DNA from: Acidobacteriaceae bacterium KBS 83
Lineage (GTDB): Bacteria > Acidobacteriota > Terriglobia > Terriglobales > Acidobacteriaceae
Length of the DNA stretch: 64,000 bases
Direction: 5' to 3'
NCBI GenBank assembly: GCA_000381585.1
Contig: KB906737.1
Span: 186,001-250,000 of the forward strand
A program made the position numbers and the translations under genes. The stretch's first letter is position 1. Each line of letters begins with the position of its first letter. Shown here in pieces: positions 1 through 9,427 of this stretch. A model generated the notes under the pieces. That model searched no databases, was not told where the DNA came from, and was given only the letters and a program-made list of their open reading frames with translations.

Positions 1-2427
1 GTGTATGCAACACAACGAGAGACTAGTTTGAGAGGGCAACGCGGCTGGCTCTTCCGCCTGCTGCGCGTCGGCGTGGCGCTCATCATCCTGGTGGCTCTCG
101 CCCTGGGTGCCGGGGCCCTCTGGCTTCGCCACGCTATGCAGGCTCAGCTTCCCCAACTCGATGGAGACCGCCGCACCTTCGCCGTCACCAAGCCCGTCAC
201 CGTCCAGCGCGACCACCAGGGCGTCCCCCACATCTCAGCCACCTCCGTCGACGACCTCATCGCCGCGCAAGCCTACGTTACCGCGCAGGACCGCCTCTGG
301 CAGATGGACATGATGCGCCGTGTCGCCGCCGGCGAGGTTGCTGAAGTCCTCGGCAGCAACTTCGTCGAGCACGACCGCATCCAGCGCGTCTTGCAGTTCC
401 GCCAGACCGCCGAGCGGCTCACTGCCAGCCTCTCTCCCCAGGACCGACGCTTCTTCGAGGACTACGCCCGCGGCGTGAATGCCTACATCAACGAGGCCGA
501 TGCCCTTCCCTCAGAGTTCCGCCTGCTCAACTACCAGCCCCGCCGCTGGCAGCCGGTCGACTCCGTCCTTATCGTCCTCAGCATGGTCCAGACCCTCGAC
601 GAGCAATGGCCCACCAAACTCACCCGCGAGACCATCACCAGGAAGATTGGTTCCACGCTTGCCGCCGATCTCTACCCCACCGGCTCGTGGCGCGACCATC
701 CGCCCACCCAGTCCACTCCTGATCTCACCCAGCCCCCGGTCAACGTGCCACCGCCACAACCGGACGAAGAGTCCTTCGACCGCATCGCGGACGACCTGCT
801 GCGCCTGCGCGCCACCCTTGGGTTGGCCGACACCTGCCGCGGCTGCATCCCAGGCTCGAATGAGTGGGCTATCAGCGGCGCCCATACCGCCTCTGGCCAC
901 CCAATGCTCTCGAACGACATGCACCTCAACCACTCCGTGCCAGGTATCTGGTACGAGATGGACCTTCGCGCCCCGACCTTCCACGCGGCCGGCGTCAGCC
1001 TGCCCGGGGTGCCCATGATCGTCGCCGGGCACAACGACCACATCGCCTGGGGTTACACCGCTCTCTACGGCGACACGCAGGACCTCTACGTGGAGCGTAC
1101 CAACGCCCAGGGTGAATACTGGGACGGCAGCGGGTGGCACGCGATGGAGCGGGACCATGAAACCATTCAGGTGCGCTTCGGTAAGAACCAGGAGCTTGAT
1201 GTCCTGCGCACCAGTCACGGGCCCGTCATCTCGGCGCTTGTGCCGCACGAGTCGCGCACCATCGCACTGCGCTGGATTGTCTATGATCCGCAGTTTGCCG
1301 GCGGCATGCCGGTCTACGCGCTGAATACCGCAACCAACTGGCAGGAGTTCGAGTCTGCCATGGTCCAGTGGTGGGCACCCACGCTCAATGTCGTCTATGC
1401 AGACGACCAGGGGCATATCGGCTATCAGGCCGTGGGCCACATCCCCCAGCGGCCCGGCGGGCTCGTCGGCGTCCCCATCACGGACCAGACCCATGAATGG
1501 CAAGGTGTGCTGCCCTTCGCATCACTACCCTCTTCCTTCGATCCGCCCGGCGGGATTCTCGCCACAGCCAACTCCCGCATCACCCCCGACGGCTACCCCA
1601 CGCCCCTCTCTCTCGAGTGGGCGTCGCCGTATCGCAACGAGCGCATCTGGAAGTGGCTCTCGAGTCACGAGAAGATGACCCGCATCGACATGCTCTCGCT
1701 GCAGACGGACATCGACTCCGAACTGGACCATGAGCTGGCGCAGCGTTTCGCCTATGCCATCGATCACGCTCATCATCCATCGACGCGCCTGCGCGCCGCC
1801 GCGGACATCCTCCGCTCCTGGAACGGCGTGATGCACACCACCGAGGCGGCACCGGCCATCGTGACTGCCGCGCGCGACGCACTGTGGCCGCTGCTGCTCG
1901 AACCCAAACTCGGCAAGGACTGGAAGCTCTACGAGTGGCCGGAAAGCGCCTATGTCGAAGAGCAGATGGTCACCGGCAAGCCCGCATCATGGCTCCCTGC
2001 AAAATATCCAACGTGGGATGATCTGCTCGCCGCCGCCGTCTCTCGCGGCCTCGAGCAATCCCACGCTCCCCTCTCGCTCAAAAACTGGCGCTACGGCGAC
2101 AAGCACACCATCGCGCTCCCGCACCCGCTCTACGGGATGATCCCCTTCTTCGGCTGGACCGGCATTTCGGCACACCCGCAGTCCGGTGACACCACCACAG
2201 TGAAGCAGGTAGGCCGCACCTTCGGCCCATCGCAACGTTTCACCATGGACTGGAGCGACGTCGATGCCTCGACGGAAAACATCGTAATGGGCCAATCCGG
2301 TGATCCTGTCAGTCCGTACTACCGCGACCAGTGGCCTGCATGGTATGGCGCCTCCACCTTCGCGCTTCCCTTCACGCCCGCGGCTGTCGATCGAGCGACA
2401 GAGCACACGTTGCGGCTTACGCCGTGA
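1..2427 (+). CDS. Penicillin acylase family protein (N-terminal nucleophile hydrolase)
   Basis: This is a secreted or membrane-anchored amidohydrolase of the penicillin G acylase/acyl-homoserine lactone acylase family, which cleaves amide bonds after self-processing. The reading frame is open from base 1 (GTG), so the true start may lie upstream. A hydrophobic helix near residues 18-42 acts as signal or anchor. The processing site is GSNEW, with Ser286 as the predicted new N-terminal nucleophile of the beta chain. TANSR places the expected active-site Asn at residue 524, about 238 residues after the Ser, close to the spacing in characterised penicillin acylases. The natural substrate cannot be told from sequence. 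The downstream membrane-protein gene follows closely on the same strand. The family call is firm; substrate and exact start are open. Confidence 0.9.
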   Translation: MYATQRETSLRGQRGWLFRLLRVGVALIILVALALGAGALWLRHAMQAQLPQLDGDRRTFAVTKPVTVQRDHQGVPHISATSVDDLIAAQAYVTAQDRLWQMDMMRRVAAGEVAEVLGSNFVEHDRIQRVLQFRQTAERLTASLSPQDRRFFEDYARGVNAYINEADALPSEFRLLNYQPRRWQPVDSVLIVLSMVQTLDEQWPTKLTRETITRKIGSTLAADLYPTGSWRDHPPTQSTPDLTQPPVNVPPPQPDEESFDRIADDLLRLRATLGLADTCRGCIPGSNEWAISGAHTASGHPMLSNDMHLNHSVPGIWYEMDLRAPTFHAAGVSLPGVPMIVAGHNDHIAWGYTALYGDTQDLYVERTNAQGEYWDGSGWHAMERDHETIQVRFGKNQELDVLRTSHGPVISALVPHESRTIALRWIVYDPQFAGGMPVYALNTATNWQEFESAMVQWWAPTLNVVYADDQGHIGYQAVGHIPQRPGGLVGVPITDQTHEWQGVLPFASLPSSFDPPGGILATANSRITPDGYPTPLSLEWASPYRNERIWKWLSSHEKMTRIDMLSLQTDIDSELDHELAQRFAYAIDHAHHPSTRLRAAADILRSWNGVMHTTEAAPAIVTAARDALWPLLLEPKLGKDWKLYEWPESAYVEEQMVTGKPASWLPAKYPTWDDLLAAAVSRGLEQSHAPLSLKNWRYGDKHTIALPHPLYGMIPFFGWTGISAHPQSGDTTTVKQVGRTFGPSQRFTMDWSDVDASTENIVMGQSGDPVSPYYRDQWPAWYGASTFALPFTPAAVDRATEHTLRLTP

Positions 2428-2459
2428 AGATCGGCACCAACGAGTCTTCGGCAACGAGA

Positions 2460-4139
2460 ATGCGGCCATCGTTTTCCATCGCCGCGCTCCTGGTCACCAC
2501 GCTTGCCGCAACCAGCCTGCTGCTCGCGCGCGGCCCCTCCTGCGGACATGACTTCGATTTCCACTTTGTCTCTTGGCTTGAAGCCGCCCGCGCCTGGCAC
2601 AGCGGCCTCGTCTATCCGCACTGGGCCTCGTCCGCAAACTTCGGCGCCGGCGAGCCGCGTTTTGTCTTCTATCCGCCTGCCTCGTGGATGCTCGGCGCGG
2701 CTCTTGGCACCGTCGTCAGTTGGCACGCTGCCCCCTGGCTCTTCACTGCCATCTGCCTCTTCTGCAGCGGACTCAGCATGCGTCACTTCGCTCAAGACTG
2801 GCTTACTCCGCTCGCCGCCACCGCAGCCGCTTGCCTCTACATCGCCAATCCATACATGCTCTTCATCGCATATGAGCGCACCGCATACGGCGAGTTGATG
2901 GCCGCGATTCTGTTCCCGCTCGTACTCTGCTTCGCCGTGCGGCCCCAGCCTCCCATCCCCGCGCTCGGCGCTGCAATCGCCGGCGTCTGGCTCATGAATG
3001 CGCCTTCGGGCGTTATGGCCTGCTATGCATTGCTGTGGATTGTGCTGCTGCGTCTCGGGTCGGAGCGCAGTTGGCGCGCGCCATTGCACATCGCTGCTGC
3101 GACGGCAACAGGACTCCTGCTCGCCGCGTTCTACCTGGTCCCTGCCGCATATCAGGAACGCTGGGTTGAAATTGCGCGCGCCGTTGGCCCGGACATGCGA
3201 TTCCAGGACAGCTTCCTCTTCCATCACAGCGGCGAGCCCTTTCACGACGCCGTGCTTCATACCGCATCGATTCTGGCGTGTATCCTGCTCGCCTACGCCT
3301 TCGCATCCATTTCCCTCTGGCGCGATGCTCTCCGCGATCGTCCCCTACTATGGCTAGCAGCTTTCACTCCGTTGATTCTCTTGCTGCTGTTGCCCATCAG
3401 TGCACCGCTGTGGCGTCACGCGCCGCAGCTCGCGTACATGCAGTTTCCCTGGCGATGGCTCCTCGTCCTCGCGCCGGTGGTCGCGTTATACCTTGCGGGG
3501 AGTATCGCCCATCGCGCGCGAAGGCCATGGCTGATCGCGGCGGTCGCAGTCCTATGCACAACATCGATCGTCATCTGCGCCCGTCCGTTCCATCAGTACT
3601 GCGACGAGGAGGACAACATCTCTGCCCAACTCACCCTCATGCAGGACGGCTCCGGCCAGGAAGGCACTGACGAATACACGCCGCACAATGCCGATAATGC
3701 CGAGGTGGTTCAGGACATGCCGCAGGTGCGTGTCCTCGCAAGCCCGATTGCGGAGGAACCGGACAGCGGCAAAGCGCAAAATCCCGAGTATCAGCCCGAC
3801 CCGGCCATAGACCGCCACGCAACCATCACGGTCACAGACTGGTCACAAGAACACCGCACCATTCTCGTGAATACGTCCGTTTCTGGCTACGCGGTCTTCC
3901 GGCTCATGGATTATCCGGCCTGGACTGTCCATCGCGACGGGGCTGAGATCACCAAGCGACCCACACGCGACGATGGCCTGCTCACCATTCCTGTCCTCGA
4001 AGGCCGCTCGCAAATCGACATCCGCTGGCGCACCACTCCAGATGTCTGGATCGGCCGCATCCTCTCACTACTCGGCCTCTCTCTCTTTGTTGCGGTTTGG
4101 TATCGCGAGAGACGGGCGCGCTCAATTCTCACAGCTTGA
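2460..4139 (+). CDS. Polytopic membrane protein, 6-pyruvoyl-tetrahydropterin synthase-related domain family
   Basis: This is a 559-residue membrane protein with about ten hydrophobic segments in the first 400 residues and a soluble C-terminal domain ending in one further membrane helix. The N-terminal loop GHDFDFHF followed by FGAGEPRFVFYPP resembles the family annotated as PTPS-related membrane proteins, which look like glycosyltransferase-type (GT-C-like) proteins of unknown reaction. I chose ATG 2460, which directly precedes the first hydrophobic helix. A GTG at 2424 overlapping the stop of the acylase gene is an alternative. The gene is convergent with fcl and the two overlap by 11 bp. 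A role in surface glycan or lipid handling is plausible from the neighbouring sugar genes but not shown. Confidence 0.7.
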   Translation: MRPSFSIAALLVTTLAATSLLLARGPSCGHDFDFHFVSWLEAARAWHSGLVYPHWASSANFGAGEPRFVFYPPASWMLGAALGTVVSWHAAPWLFTAICLFCSGLSMRHFAQDWLTPLAATAAACLYIANPYMLFIAYERTAYGELMAAILFPLVLCFAVRPQPPIPALGAAIAGVWLMNAPSGVMACYALLWIVLLRLGSERSWRAPLHIAAATATGLLLAAFYLVPAAYQERWVEIARAVGPDMRFQDSFLFHHSGEPFHDAVLHTASILACILLAYAFASISLWRDALRDRPLLWLAAFTPLILLLLLPISAPLWRHAPQLAYMQFPWRWLLVLAPVVALYLAGSIAHRARRPWLIAAVAVLCTTSIVICARPFHQYCDEEDNISAQLTLMQDGSGQEGTDEYTPHNADNAEVVQDMPQVRVLASPIAEEPDSGKAQNPEYQPDPAIDRHATITVTDWSQEHRTILVNTSVSGYAVFRLMDYPAWTVHRDGAEITKRPTRDDGLLTIPVLEGRSQIDIRWRTTPDVWIGRILSLLGLSLFVAVWYRERRARSILTA

Positions 4140-5091
4140 GCTGCGCCTCAGCCGCCGCGTAGGTCTTCCGAATCCCCTCCGGCAGCGACGTCTTCGCGCG
4201 CCAACCCAGAGCGTGGATGCGTGACACATCCAGCAGCTTGCGCGGGGTGCCATTCGGTTTGCTCGTGTCGAACTTCAACTCACCCGAAAACCCAAGTTCG
4301 CGCGCCATCAACTCCGCCAACTCCCGGATTGTCACATCCACACCCGTCCCGATGTTGATCAGGGGTGCATGCTCATTGTTGATGAGCTGTTGGAAGCCGC
4401 TATCCGAGAGCTGCATCAGGAAGACGCACGCCTCCGCCAGGTCCTCGCTGTACAGCAGCTCGCGTCGAGGCGTTCCCGTGCCCCATACTTCGATCGAGTC
4501 CAGCCCTGCCGCCTTCGCCTGCACGACTTTGCGCATCAGCGCCGGCAGCACGTGCGATGTCCTGAGATCGAAGTTATCGTGCGGCCCATAGAGATTCGTG
4601 GGCATCGCGGCGAGATACTGCGTCGCATATTGCCGGTTGTACGACCAGCACATCTCGATCCCGGCGATCTTCGCCAACGCGTACGGACGGTTCGTCGGCT
4701 CCAGCGGGCCGGTCAACAGATACTCTTCGCGAATCGGCTGCGGCGCCAGCCGGGGGTAGATGCAGCTTGAACCCAAAAACAGCAGCCGCTTCACGCCCGT
4801 CTGCCGACTCGCTTCGATGACATTTGTTTGCAGAATCAAGTTGTCGCGGATGAAGTCCGCGGGATACGTGTTGTTGGCCAGGATGCCGCCCACCTTGGCC
4901 GCCGCCAGAAATACATATTCCGGCCGCTCCGTCGCAAAGAACGAATCAACTGCCCGCGCATCCAACAAGTCAAGCTCCGCACGCGTGCGTAACAAGATCC
5001 GGGCAAACCCCTTCTGCTTCAGATAGGCGGTGATCGCCGAGCCCACCAGCCCGCGATGACCTGCCACAAAGATTCTGCTGTCGCGATTCAT
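4129..5091 (-). CDS. fcl: GDP-L-fucose synthase
   Basis: It catalyses the NADPH-dependent 3,5-epimerisation and 4-reduction of GDP-4-keto-6-deoxy-D-mannose to GDP-L-fucose in the cytoplasm. The 320 residues match the family length. The N-terminal Rossmann motif is GHRGLVGSA (residues 10-18), and the short-chain dehydrogenase catalytic pair is in YALAK. SSCIYP, LYGPHDNF and the C-terminal NGTPRKLLD stretch are typical of WcaG/Fcl. The start lies 9 bp downstream of the gmd stop, so the two consecutive pathway enzymes are co-transcribed. The 3' end overlaps the convergent membrane-protein gene by 11 bp. Confidence is high. Confidence 0.95.
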   Translation of the reverse strand: MNRDSRIFVAGHRGLVGSAITAYLKQKGFARILLRTRAELDLLDARAVDSFFATERPEYVFLAAAKVGGILANNTYPADFIRDNLILQTNVIEASRQTGVKRLLFLGSSCIYPRLAPQPIREEYLLTGPLEPTNRPYALAKIAGIEMCWSYNRQYATQYLAAMPTNLYGPHDNFDLRTSHVLPALMRKVVQAKAAGLDSIEVWGTGTPRRELLYSEDLAEACVFLMQLSDSGFQQLINNEHAPLINIGTGVDVTIRELAELMARELGFSGELKFDTSKPNGTPRKLLDVSRIHALGWRAKTSLPEGIRKTYAAAEAQLKL

Positions 5092-5100
5092 TACCTCTGC

Positions 5101-6183
5101 CTACTCGTGGTAGCGGAATGCATTGAAGCCGTGCTTGTGCACCAGCGCGTCACGCTCCGCTTCCTTCAGATCTCCTGTCACCATCTCGGATACGAGCTCC
5201 GCAAAGCTGGTGCGTGGCTTCCATCCCAGTTCGCGGTGGGCCTTTGAGGCATCGCCCAGCAGCGTCTCCACCTCCGCCGGGCGAAAGTACCTCGGATCCA
5301 CCGCCACAATCACGCGGCCCTCCGTATCCAGTCCCTGTTCGTCCACACCTTCACCCTTCCACTGCAACCGGATGCCCAGATGGGCCGCCGCCCGCTCCAC
5401 GAAGTCCCGCACACTGTACTGCTGCCCGGTCGCAATCACGTAGTCCTGCGGCTGATCCTGCTGCAGCATGAGCCACATCATCTCCACATAATCGCGTGCG
5501 TGTCCCCAGTCGCGCTTCGCGTCCAGGTTGCCCAGGTAGAGTTTGTCTTGCAGCCCTACCTTGATACGGGCCAGTGCCCGTGTGATCTTGCGGGTCACAA
5601 ACGTCTCGCCGCGCCGGCCGGATTCGTGATTGAACAGGATTCCATTGCTGGCATGAATTCCGTACGACTCCCTGTAATTCACAGTAATCCAGTACGCGTA
5701 AAGCTTCGCCACGCCGTATGGCGATCGCGGGTAAAACGGCGTCGACTCCCGCTGCGGCATCTCTTGCACCAGTCCGAACATTTCCGATGTTGAGGCCTGA
5801 TAGAAGCGCGTCTTCTCTACGAGTCCCAGCGTGCGAATCGCCTCCAGCAGCCGCAGCGTCCCCAGAGCATCACTGTTGGCCGTATACTCCGGCTCTTCAA
5901 ACGACACCATCACGTGGCTCTGCGCCGCCAGGTTGTACAACTCGTCCGGCTGCGCATGTTGCAGCACGCGGATCAGGCTCGACGTGTCCGTGAGGTCGCC
6001 ATAATGCAGCAGGAGGTTCTGGCGCTCCACATGCGGATCTTGATAGAGGTGATCAATACGCGCGGTGTTGAACATTGATGTTCGCCGCTTGATGCCGTGA
6101 ACCTGGTAGCCCTTGGCCAGCAGAAGCTCCGCCAGGTAGGAGCCGTCCTGCCCGGTAATGCCAGTGATGAGTGCCTTCTTCAT
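5101..6183 (-). CDS. gmd: GDP-mannose 4,6-dehydratase
   Basis: It converts GDP-D-mannose to GDP-4-keto-6-deoxy-D-mannose, the step before Fcl. The 360-residue protein begins with the NADP-binding [10 protein letters not shown] motif, followed by [11 protein letters not shown]. It carries the STSEMFG substrate loop and the catalytic YxxxK in YGVAK, with [16 protein letters not shown] downstream. All are hallmarks of Gmd. It sits between the WcaI-like glycosyltransferase (41 bp gap) and fcl in a minus-strand operon. The product may feed fucosylated exopolysaccharide or O-antigen; no polymerase or flippase is visible in this window. Confidence 0.96.
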   Translation of the reverse strand: MKKALITGITGQDGSYLAELLLAKGYQVHGIKRRTSMFNTARIDHLYQDPHVERQNLLLHYGDLTDTSSLIRVLQHAQPDELYNLAAQSHVMVSFEEPEYTANSDALGTLRLLEAIRTLGLVEKTRFYQASTSEMFGLVQEMPQRESTPFYPRSPYGVAKLYAYWITVNYRESYGIHASNGILFNHESGRRGETFVTRKITRALARIKVGLQDKLYLGNLDAKRDWGHARDYVEMMWLMLQQDQPQDYVIATGQQYSVRDFVERAAAHLGIRLQWKGEGVDEQGLDTEGRVIVAVDPRYFRPAEVETLLGDASKAHRELGWKPRTSFAELVSEMVTGDLKEAERDALVHKHGFNAFRYHE

Positions 6184-6224
6184 GCGTTAGGCCTACGGTA
6201 CCATGCGCGAACAGCAGCAATTGC

Positions 6225-7481
6225 TTATGCTCCATCAGCGGAACGACGCTTCGCAACAGCAGCCTGCAATTCCGCCTCAAAGCGCTCGAGCACCCGCTCT
6301 CTTCCCAGGTGCTCCACCGCGTGCGCGCGTGCCGCAACGCCCAGCGCGTGGCGCATCTGCGGCTCGTCGGCCAGCGTGCGCACTGCCGCGAAGAGCGCCG
6401 AGTTGTCCAGCGGCGGCACTGCGATGCCGCAGGAGCCCAGCGCGAGTGCCACTTGCGTGCCTGGCGCGGCCGTGGCAATCACGGGCCGCCCGCTTGCCAA
6501 CATGCCAGTGAGCTTCGATGGCATTACCAGGTCTGCCGCGTCCGGCCTCTGCGGCAGAAGATGAATGTCCGCGGCGTTCAGCAGATCGTTGAGCCGGTCA
6601 AAGGGCTGCAACGGCAGCATGGTCACGTTAGCGGCGCCGCGTACCATACCGGCAAGCTGGGCATGGTACGCACCGTCGCCGCAGAAAACGAAATGGATGC
6701 GCGGGTCAGGTGCAAATTCCTGTGCCAGTAGTGGCAGTAATTCCAGTCCCTGCTTCATCCCCATATTCCCTGCATACATCAGCACCACACGTTCCGTCCC
6801 CAGGCCAAGCTGTTGACGCAGACGGCTTACTCCCGGCAATGGGGCAATGACATCCGTATCCACCCAATTCGGAAACATCACCGTCTTCTCAATCGGAACG
6901 CCCTTCTCCGGCAGCCGCTGCATCATCTTCTCGGACACAGTGGAGATGCGATCGAACAGGCACATCGTTCGCCGATCCAGCACCTCTGCGAGCCTGTGGG
7001 CGCGTCCCTCTCCCGGCAAAAGTCCCAGACCGAAAGCTGCATCCACTTCGAAGTCCTGGACGTGCAGCCACGCCACCGCTTCGGCCAACCGTGCTGTCGT
7101 CAGTCCTGCTATCGACGACAGCAGTGTCGGCTCCACCGTCAACACCACATCCGGCCGCCACTGCGCCTGCGACAGCATGATCGGCAGACTGCTCAGCATG
7201 AACGAGCCAAGATGCAACAGTCGTGTATTGCCGGAGGGCCGCCGCGGCACATAGATCGGGCAACGGTACACGCGCACATCGTCCGGCTCATTCCCCGGCT
7301 CCGTCTTGTAGCTCCACGCGCGATAATCGGTGCGCACTCGCCACGCGGGATAATACGGCGGAGCAGTCACCACGCGCACTCCATGCCCGCGGGCAGCCAG
7401 CCACTCAGCCATCTCTCCCGAGTACTTTCCAATACCCGTCAGCTCCGGTGAGTAGTTGATCCCGTGCAGCAGGATGCGCAA
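6225..7481 (-). CDS. WcaI-family glycosyltransferase (GT4)
   Basis: This is a cytoplasmic GT-B glycosyltransferase resembling colanic-acid enzyme WcaI, a putative fucosyltransferase. The N-terminal LLHGINYSPELTGIGKY motif is characteristic. Later segments include MYAGNMGMKQGLE, at the start of the donor-binding Rossmann domain, and a C-terminal PSKLTGMLASGRPVI nucleotide-sugar loop. The upstream-most ATG (7532) gives an unlikely basic extension. A TTG at 7481 preceded by AAAGGA at about 10 bp starts directly at the conserved RILLHGINY, so I use it (418 residues). It is first in the gmd-fcl operon and divergent from the polyprenyl synthase. The fucose context supports a fucosyl donor; the acceptor is unknown. 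Confidence 0.88.
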   Translation of the reverse strand: MRILLHGINYSPELTGIGKYSGEMAEWLAARGHGVRVVTAPPYYPAWRVRTDYRAWSYKTEPGNEPDDVRVYRCPIYVPRRPSGNTRLLHLGSFMLSSLPIMLSQAQWRPDVVLTVEPTLLSSIAGLTTARLAEAVAWLHVQDFEVDAAFGLGLLPGEGRAHRLAEVLDRRTMCLFDRISTVSEKMMQRLPEKGVPIEKTVMFPNWVDTDVIAPLPGVSRLRQQLGLGTERVVLMYAGNMGMKQGLELLPLLAQEFAPDPRIHFVFCGDGAYHAQLAGMVRGAANVTMLPLQPFDRLNDLLNAADIHLLPQRPDAADLVMPSKLTGMLASGRPVIATAAPGTQVALALGSCGIAVPPLDNSALFAAVRTLADEPQMRHALGVAARAHAVEHLGRERVLERFEAELQAAVAKRRSADGA

Positions 7482-7609
7482 AGAGTATGGTTCCTTTCCC
7501 CGGCGCATTCTCGCCGGAGCAAAGGCAAGCATACTTGATCGATCGCTGCATCTTCCCGCACCTTCGTGCTAGCCCCACGATGCAAAAACTCCGCGCGCGC
7601 TCAGGTATG

Positions 7610-8515
7610 ATGAGCGCAATGCAGACCGACATTCGCGCACTGCTGGAGAGCGGTGCCGCACGCACGGATCAGGCGTTGCAGCGCCTTCTTCCCTCTTCCG
7701 ACCAGGTACCTGTCTCCATCCATCGCGCGATGCGGCACAGCGTCTTTGCCGGCGGCAAACGCCTGCGGCCCATCCTGTGCATGGAAGCGGCGCGCATGGT
7801 GGCAAACAACGGCCGGTATCCCGCCGGCGTGGAAGATCTCGGATCAGCAATCGAGATGACCCACACCTACTCGCTCATCCACGACGATCTGCCTGCACTC
7901 GATAATGACGACCTCCGACGCGGCAAGCCCACCTGCCATGTCGTCTATGGCGAGGCCATCGCCATCCTTGCCGGTGATGCGCTCCAGACACTCGCTTACT
8001 CGACGCTCGGTTCGCTTCGCTGCCCACCGGACTCTGCCATCCGTATCGTGCAACTCATTGCGCAGGCTACTGGCACTCTCGATGGCATGATCGGAGGCCA
8101 GGTGCTCGATCTCGAAGGCGAGCATTCAGAGCCTACGAAAGACTCGGTACTGGCCATCCATCGCGCCAAGACCGGCGCACTGATCCGCGTCAGCCTGGTC
8201 AGCGGCGGCATCTTTGCCGGGGCTACCGCGCAGCAGGTCGCAGCACTTACTACCTTTGGCAGTAAGGCCGGACTTGCCTTTCAAATCATCGACGATGTAC
8301 TCGACATGACTGGCGACGCGGCATCGCTCGGCAAGACTGCCGGCAAGGACGCAGCGAGCAGCAAGGCGACCTGGCCCGCAGTGCGCGGCATCCCCGGTTC
8401 AGCTGAGGATGCACAACGGCTCATCAATGAGGCCTTCACCGAGCTGGCGATTTTCGGAGAACACGCCAAACCGCTCAAGGCCGTAGCACGTTATCTCATC
8501 GAACGTACCAACTGA
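7610..8515 (+). CDS. ispA: Short-chain polyprenyl diphosphate synthase (farnesyl diphosphate synthase type)
   Basis: It condenses isopentenyl diphosphate with allylic diphosphates to make farnesyl or geranylgeranyl diphosphate for quinones, carotenoids and undecaprenyl phosphate. The GGKRLRP substrate motif, the first aspartate-rich motif DDLPALDNDD (from about residue 92) and the second DDVLD (about residue 228) are intact. The roughly 300-residue length fits IspA-type enzymes. Possible starts are ATG 7607, 7610 or 7619; the longest ATG-less extension upstream has no family similarity. Chain length is not certain from sequence. The 128 bp divergent gap to the glycosyltransferase should hold promoters for both, but I see no clean consensus. 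Confidence 0.88.
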   Translation: MSAMQTDIRALLESGAARTDQALQRLLPSSDQVPVSIHRAMRHSVFAGGKRLRPILCMEAARMVANNGRYPAGVEDLGSAIEMTHTYSLIHDDLPALDNDDLRRGKPTCHVVYGEAIAILAGDALQTLAYSTLGSLRCPPDSAIRIVQLIAQATGTLDGMIGGQVLDLEGEHSEPTKDSVLAIHRAKTGALIRVSLVSGGIFAGATAQQVAALTTFGSKAGLAFQIIDDVLDMTGDAASLGKTAGKDAASSKATWPAVRGIPGSAEDAQRLINEAFTELAIFGEHAKPLKAVARYLIERTN

Positions 8516-8553
8516 CTCCGGCGAGATCGTAGGTGAATTGCCGTTCAAAAACG

Positions 8554-8901
8554 CTAGATGTGCGCCTGTTCGCGGATCACCTTACGGATCCGGTCGCCTT
8601 GCTCCGCCAGGTCCTGCACGAAACCTTCAAAGCGACCTAGCGCCTCCTGTGCGGTGTGGATGTAGTCGGGCAGGTTGTCCCACAACTCACGAACGGCATC
8701 GGACTCTTCCAGCAGCGCAACCAGCGATCCAACCGCTGTCACCGCCAGCCCGGTCCGGCGACGGCCCGTCGCCAGCAGTACCGCGCCTGTCAGCAACGAT
8801 CCCGCCGCGAGACCCCTCGTCCATGCTCTTGCACCGCCGGGCAGGTTATCGTCCAACGAGTCTCTCAGTCGTTCCGCCATCTCGCTCAGTTCGCTCGCCA
8901 T
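8554..8901 (-). CDS. Conserved hypothetical protein with two short hydrophobic segments
   Basis: This is a 115-residue protein of unknown function. It starts with an acidic, amphipathic helix, then has a glycine/alanine-rich hydrophobic pair near residues 31-66 separated by GRRRTG, and ends in a charged helical tail with EESDAV and RIRKVIREQ. It could be a small inner-membrane hairpin protein. The only start that keeps the whole conserved-looking region is ATG 8901, with a purine-rich AAAGGAAGGGA stretch upstream. Two 12-bp direct repeats lie just upstream (8922-8950) and may control it. I do not recognise a named family. Confidence 0.6.
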   Translation of the reverse strand: MASELSEMAERLRDSLDDNLPGGARAWTRGLAAGSLLTGAVLLATGRRRTGLAVTAVGSLVALLEESDAVRELWDNLPDYIHTAQEALGRFEGFVQDLAEQGDRIRKVIREQAHI

Positions 8902-8921
8902 GGATCTTTCGTCCCTTCCTT

Positions 8922-8950
8922 TATTTTGATTGGTCCCCTATTTTGATTGG
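8922..8950 (-). promoter_or_regulatory. Pair of 12-bp direct repeats upstream of the small membrane-protein gene
   Basis: TATTTTGATTGG occurs at 8922-8933 and again at 8939-8950, a 17-bp period, in the short intergenic region upstream of the minus-strand 115-residue gene. Read on the gene strand the unit is CCAATCAAAATA. Spacing of 17 bp is not a full helical multiple, and no second gene shares the unit in this window. It may be an activator site or an AT-rich promoter core. Confidence 0.35.
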
Positions 8951-9043
8951 CTGAATGCAACGGCAGGCACACTCATGGGATGCAGGTTGACAGCCGGCAG
9001 CCACTGGAGAGCCACGGCAGTGACAACCGTTCCTCTCGTCCGA

Positions 9044-9352
9044 TCAATCGAGATCGAACTCCCGTAGCGGCTTTCCTGTAGTCGGATCATCCTTCGCGCG
9101 CTTCACTGCCTCAGCAAAACGCCGCTCCATCACGTCCTTCTTGTTGCGCTCAGTTTCCATGGACTGGCGGAAGAGACTCTCCTTGCGCTCCTCCTGCTCC
9201 CGTAGTGCGCGTGCCGCTCCTTCAAAATCCTCAAAGGTGCGTTTCCGCGGCGCCGACTTGTGCCCGATCACCGAGCGCGTCTCCGGATCTACCTTCAGGA
9301 TCGCCCCGCAATCCGGGCAAGCCACTTCGAATGCGCTCATCTGTTTCGCCAT
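9044..9352 (-). CDS. Small zinc-ribbon protein with charged coiled tail
   Basis: This is a 102-residue hypothetical protein. The N-terminus has a CPDCG half-ribbon (near residues 13-17) with only one clear CxxC pair, so a full zinc site would need a partner or dimer. The remainder is very rich in Glu, Arg and Lys (ALREQEERKE, METERNKKD) and is predicted to be a long helix or coiled coil. It ends with GKPLREFDLD. I start at ATG 9352 (MAKQMSAF) rather than the upstream start seven residues earlier, because the conserved-looking part begins there. Function is unknown; similar short proteins occur in acidobacterial genomes as I recall them. Confidence 0.65.
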   Translation of the reverse strand: MAKQMSAFEVACPDCGAILKVDPETRSVIGHKSAPRKRTFEDFEGAARALREQEERKESLFRQSMETERNKKDVMERRFAEAVKRAKDDPTTGKPLREFDLD

Positions 9353-9427
9353 GGCTCCACATTGTAGCCGCAAGCCACGACCGCTGGCGCTTTCCTCTAC
9401 CCCAGGTCACCGCCCGTCTGGCCACGG

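Noticed and set aside
511-1503. 330-codon open frame antisense to the acylase gene
   Set aside because: It results from the third-position GC bias of the acylase; the sense frame has the catalytic motifs and the antisense product has no recognisable domain.
4129-4139. Overlap of the membrane-protein gene and fcl as a sign of misassembly
   Set aside because: Both reading frames end normally with complete C-termini; short convergent overlaps are common.
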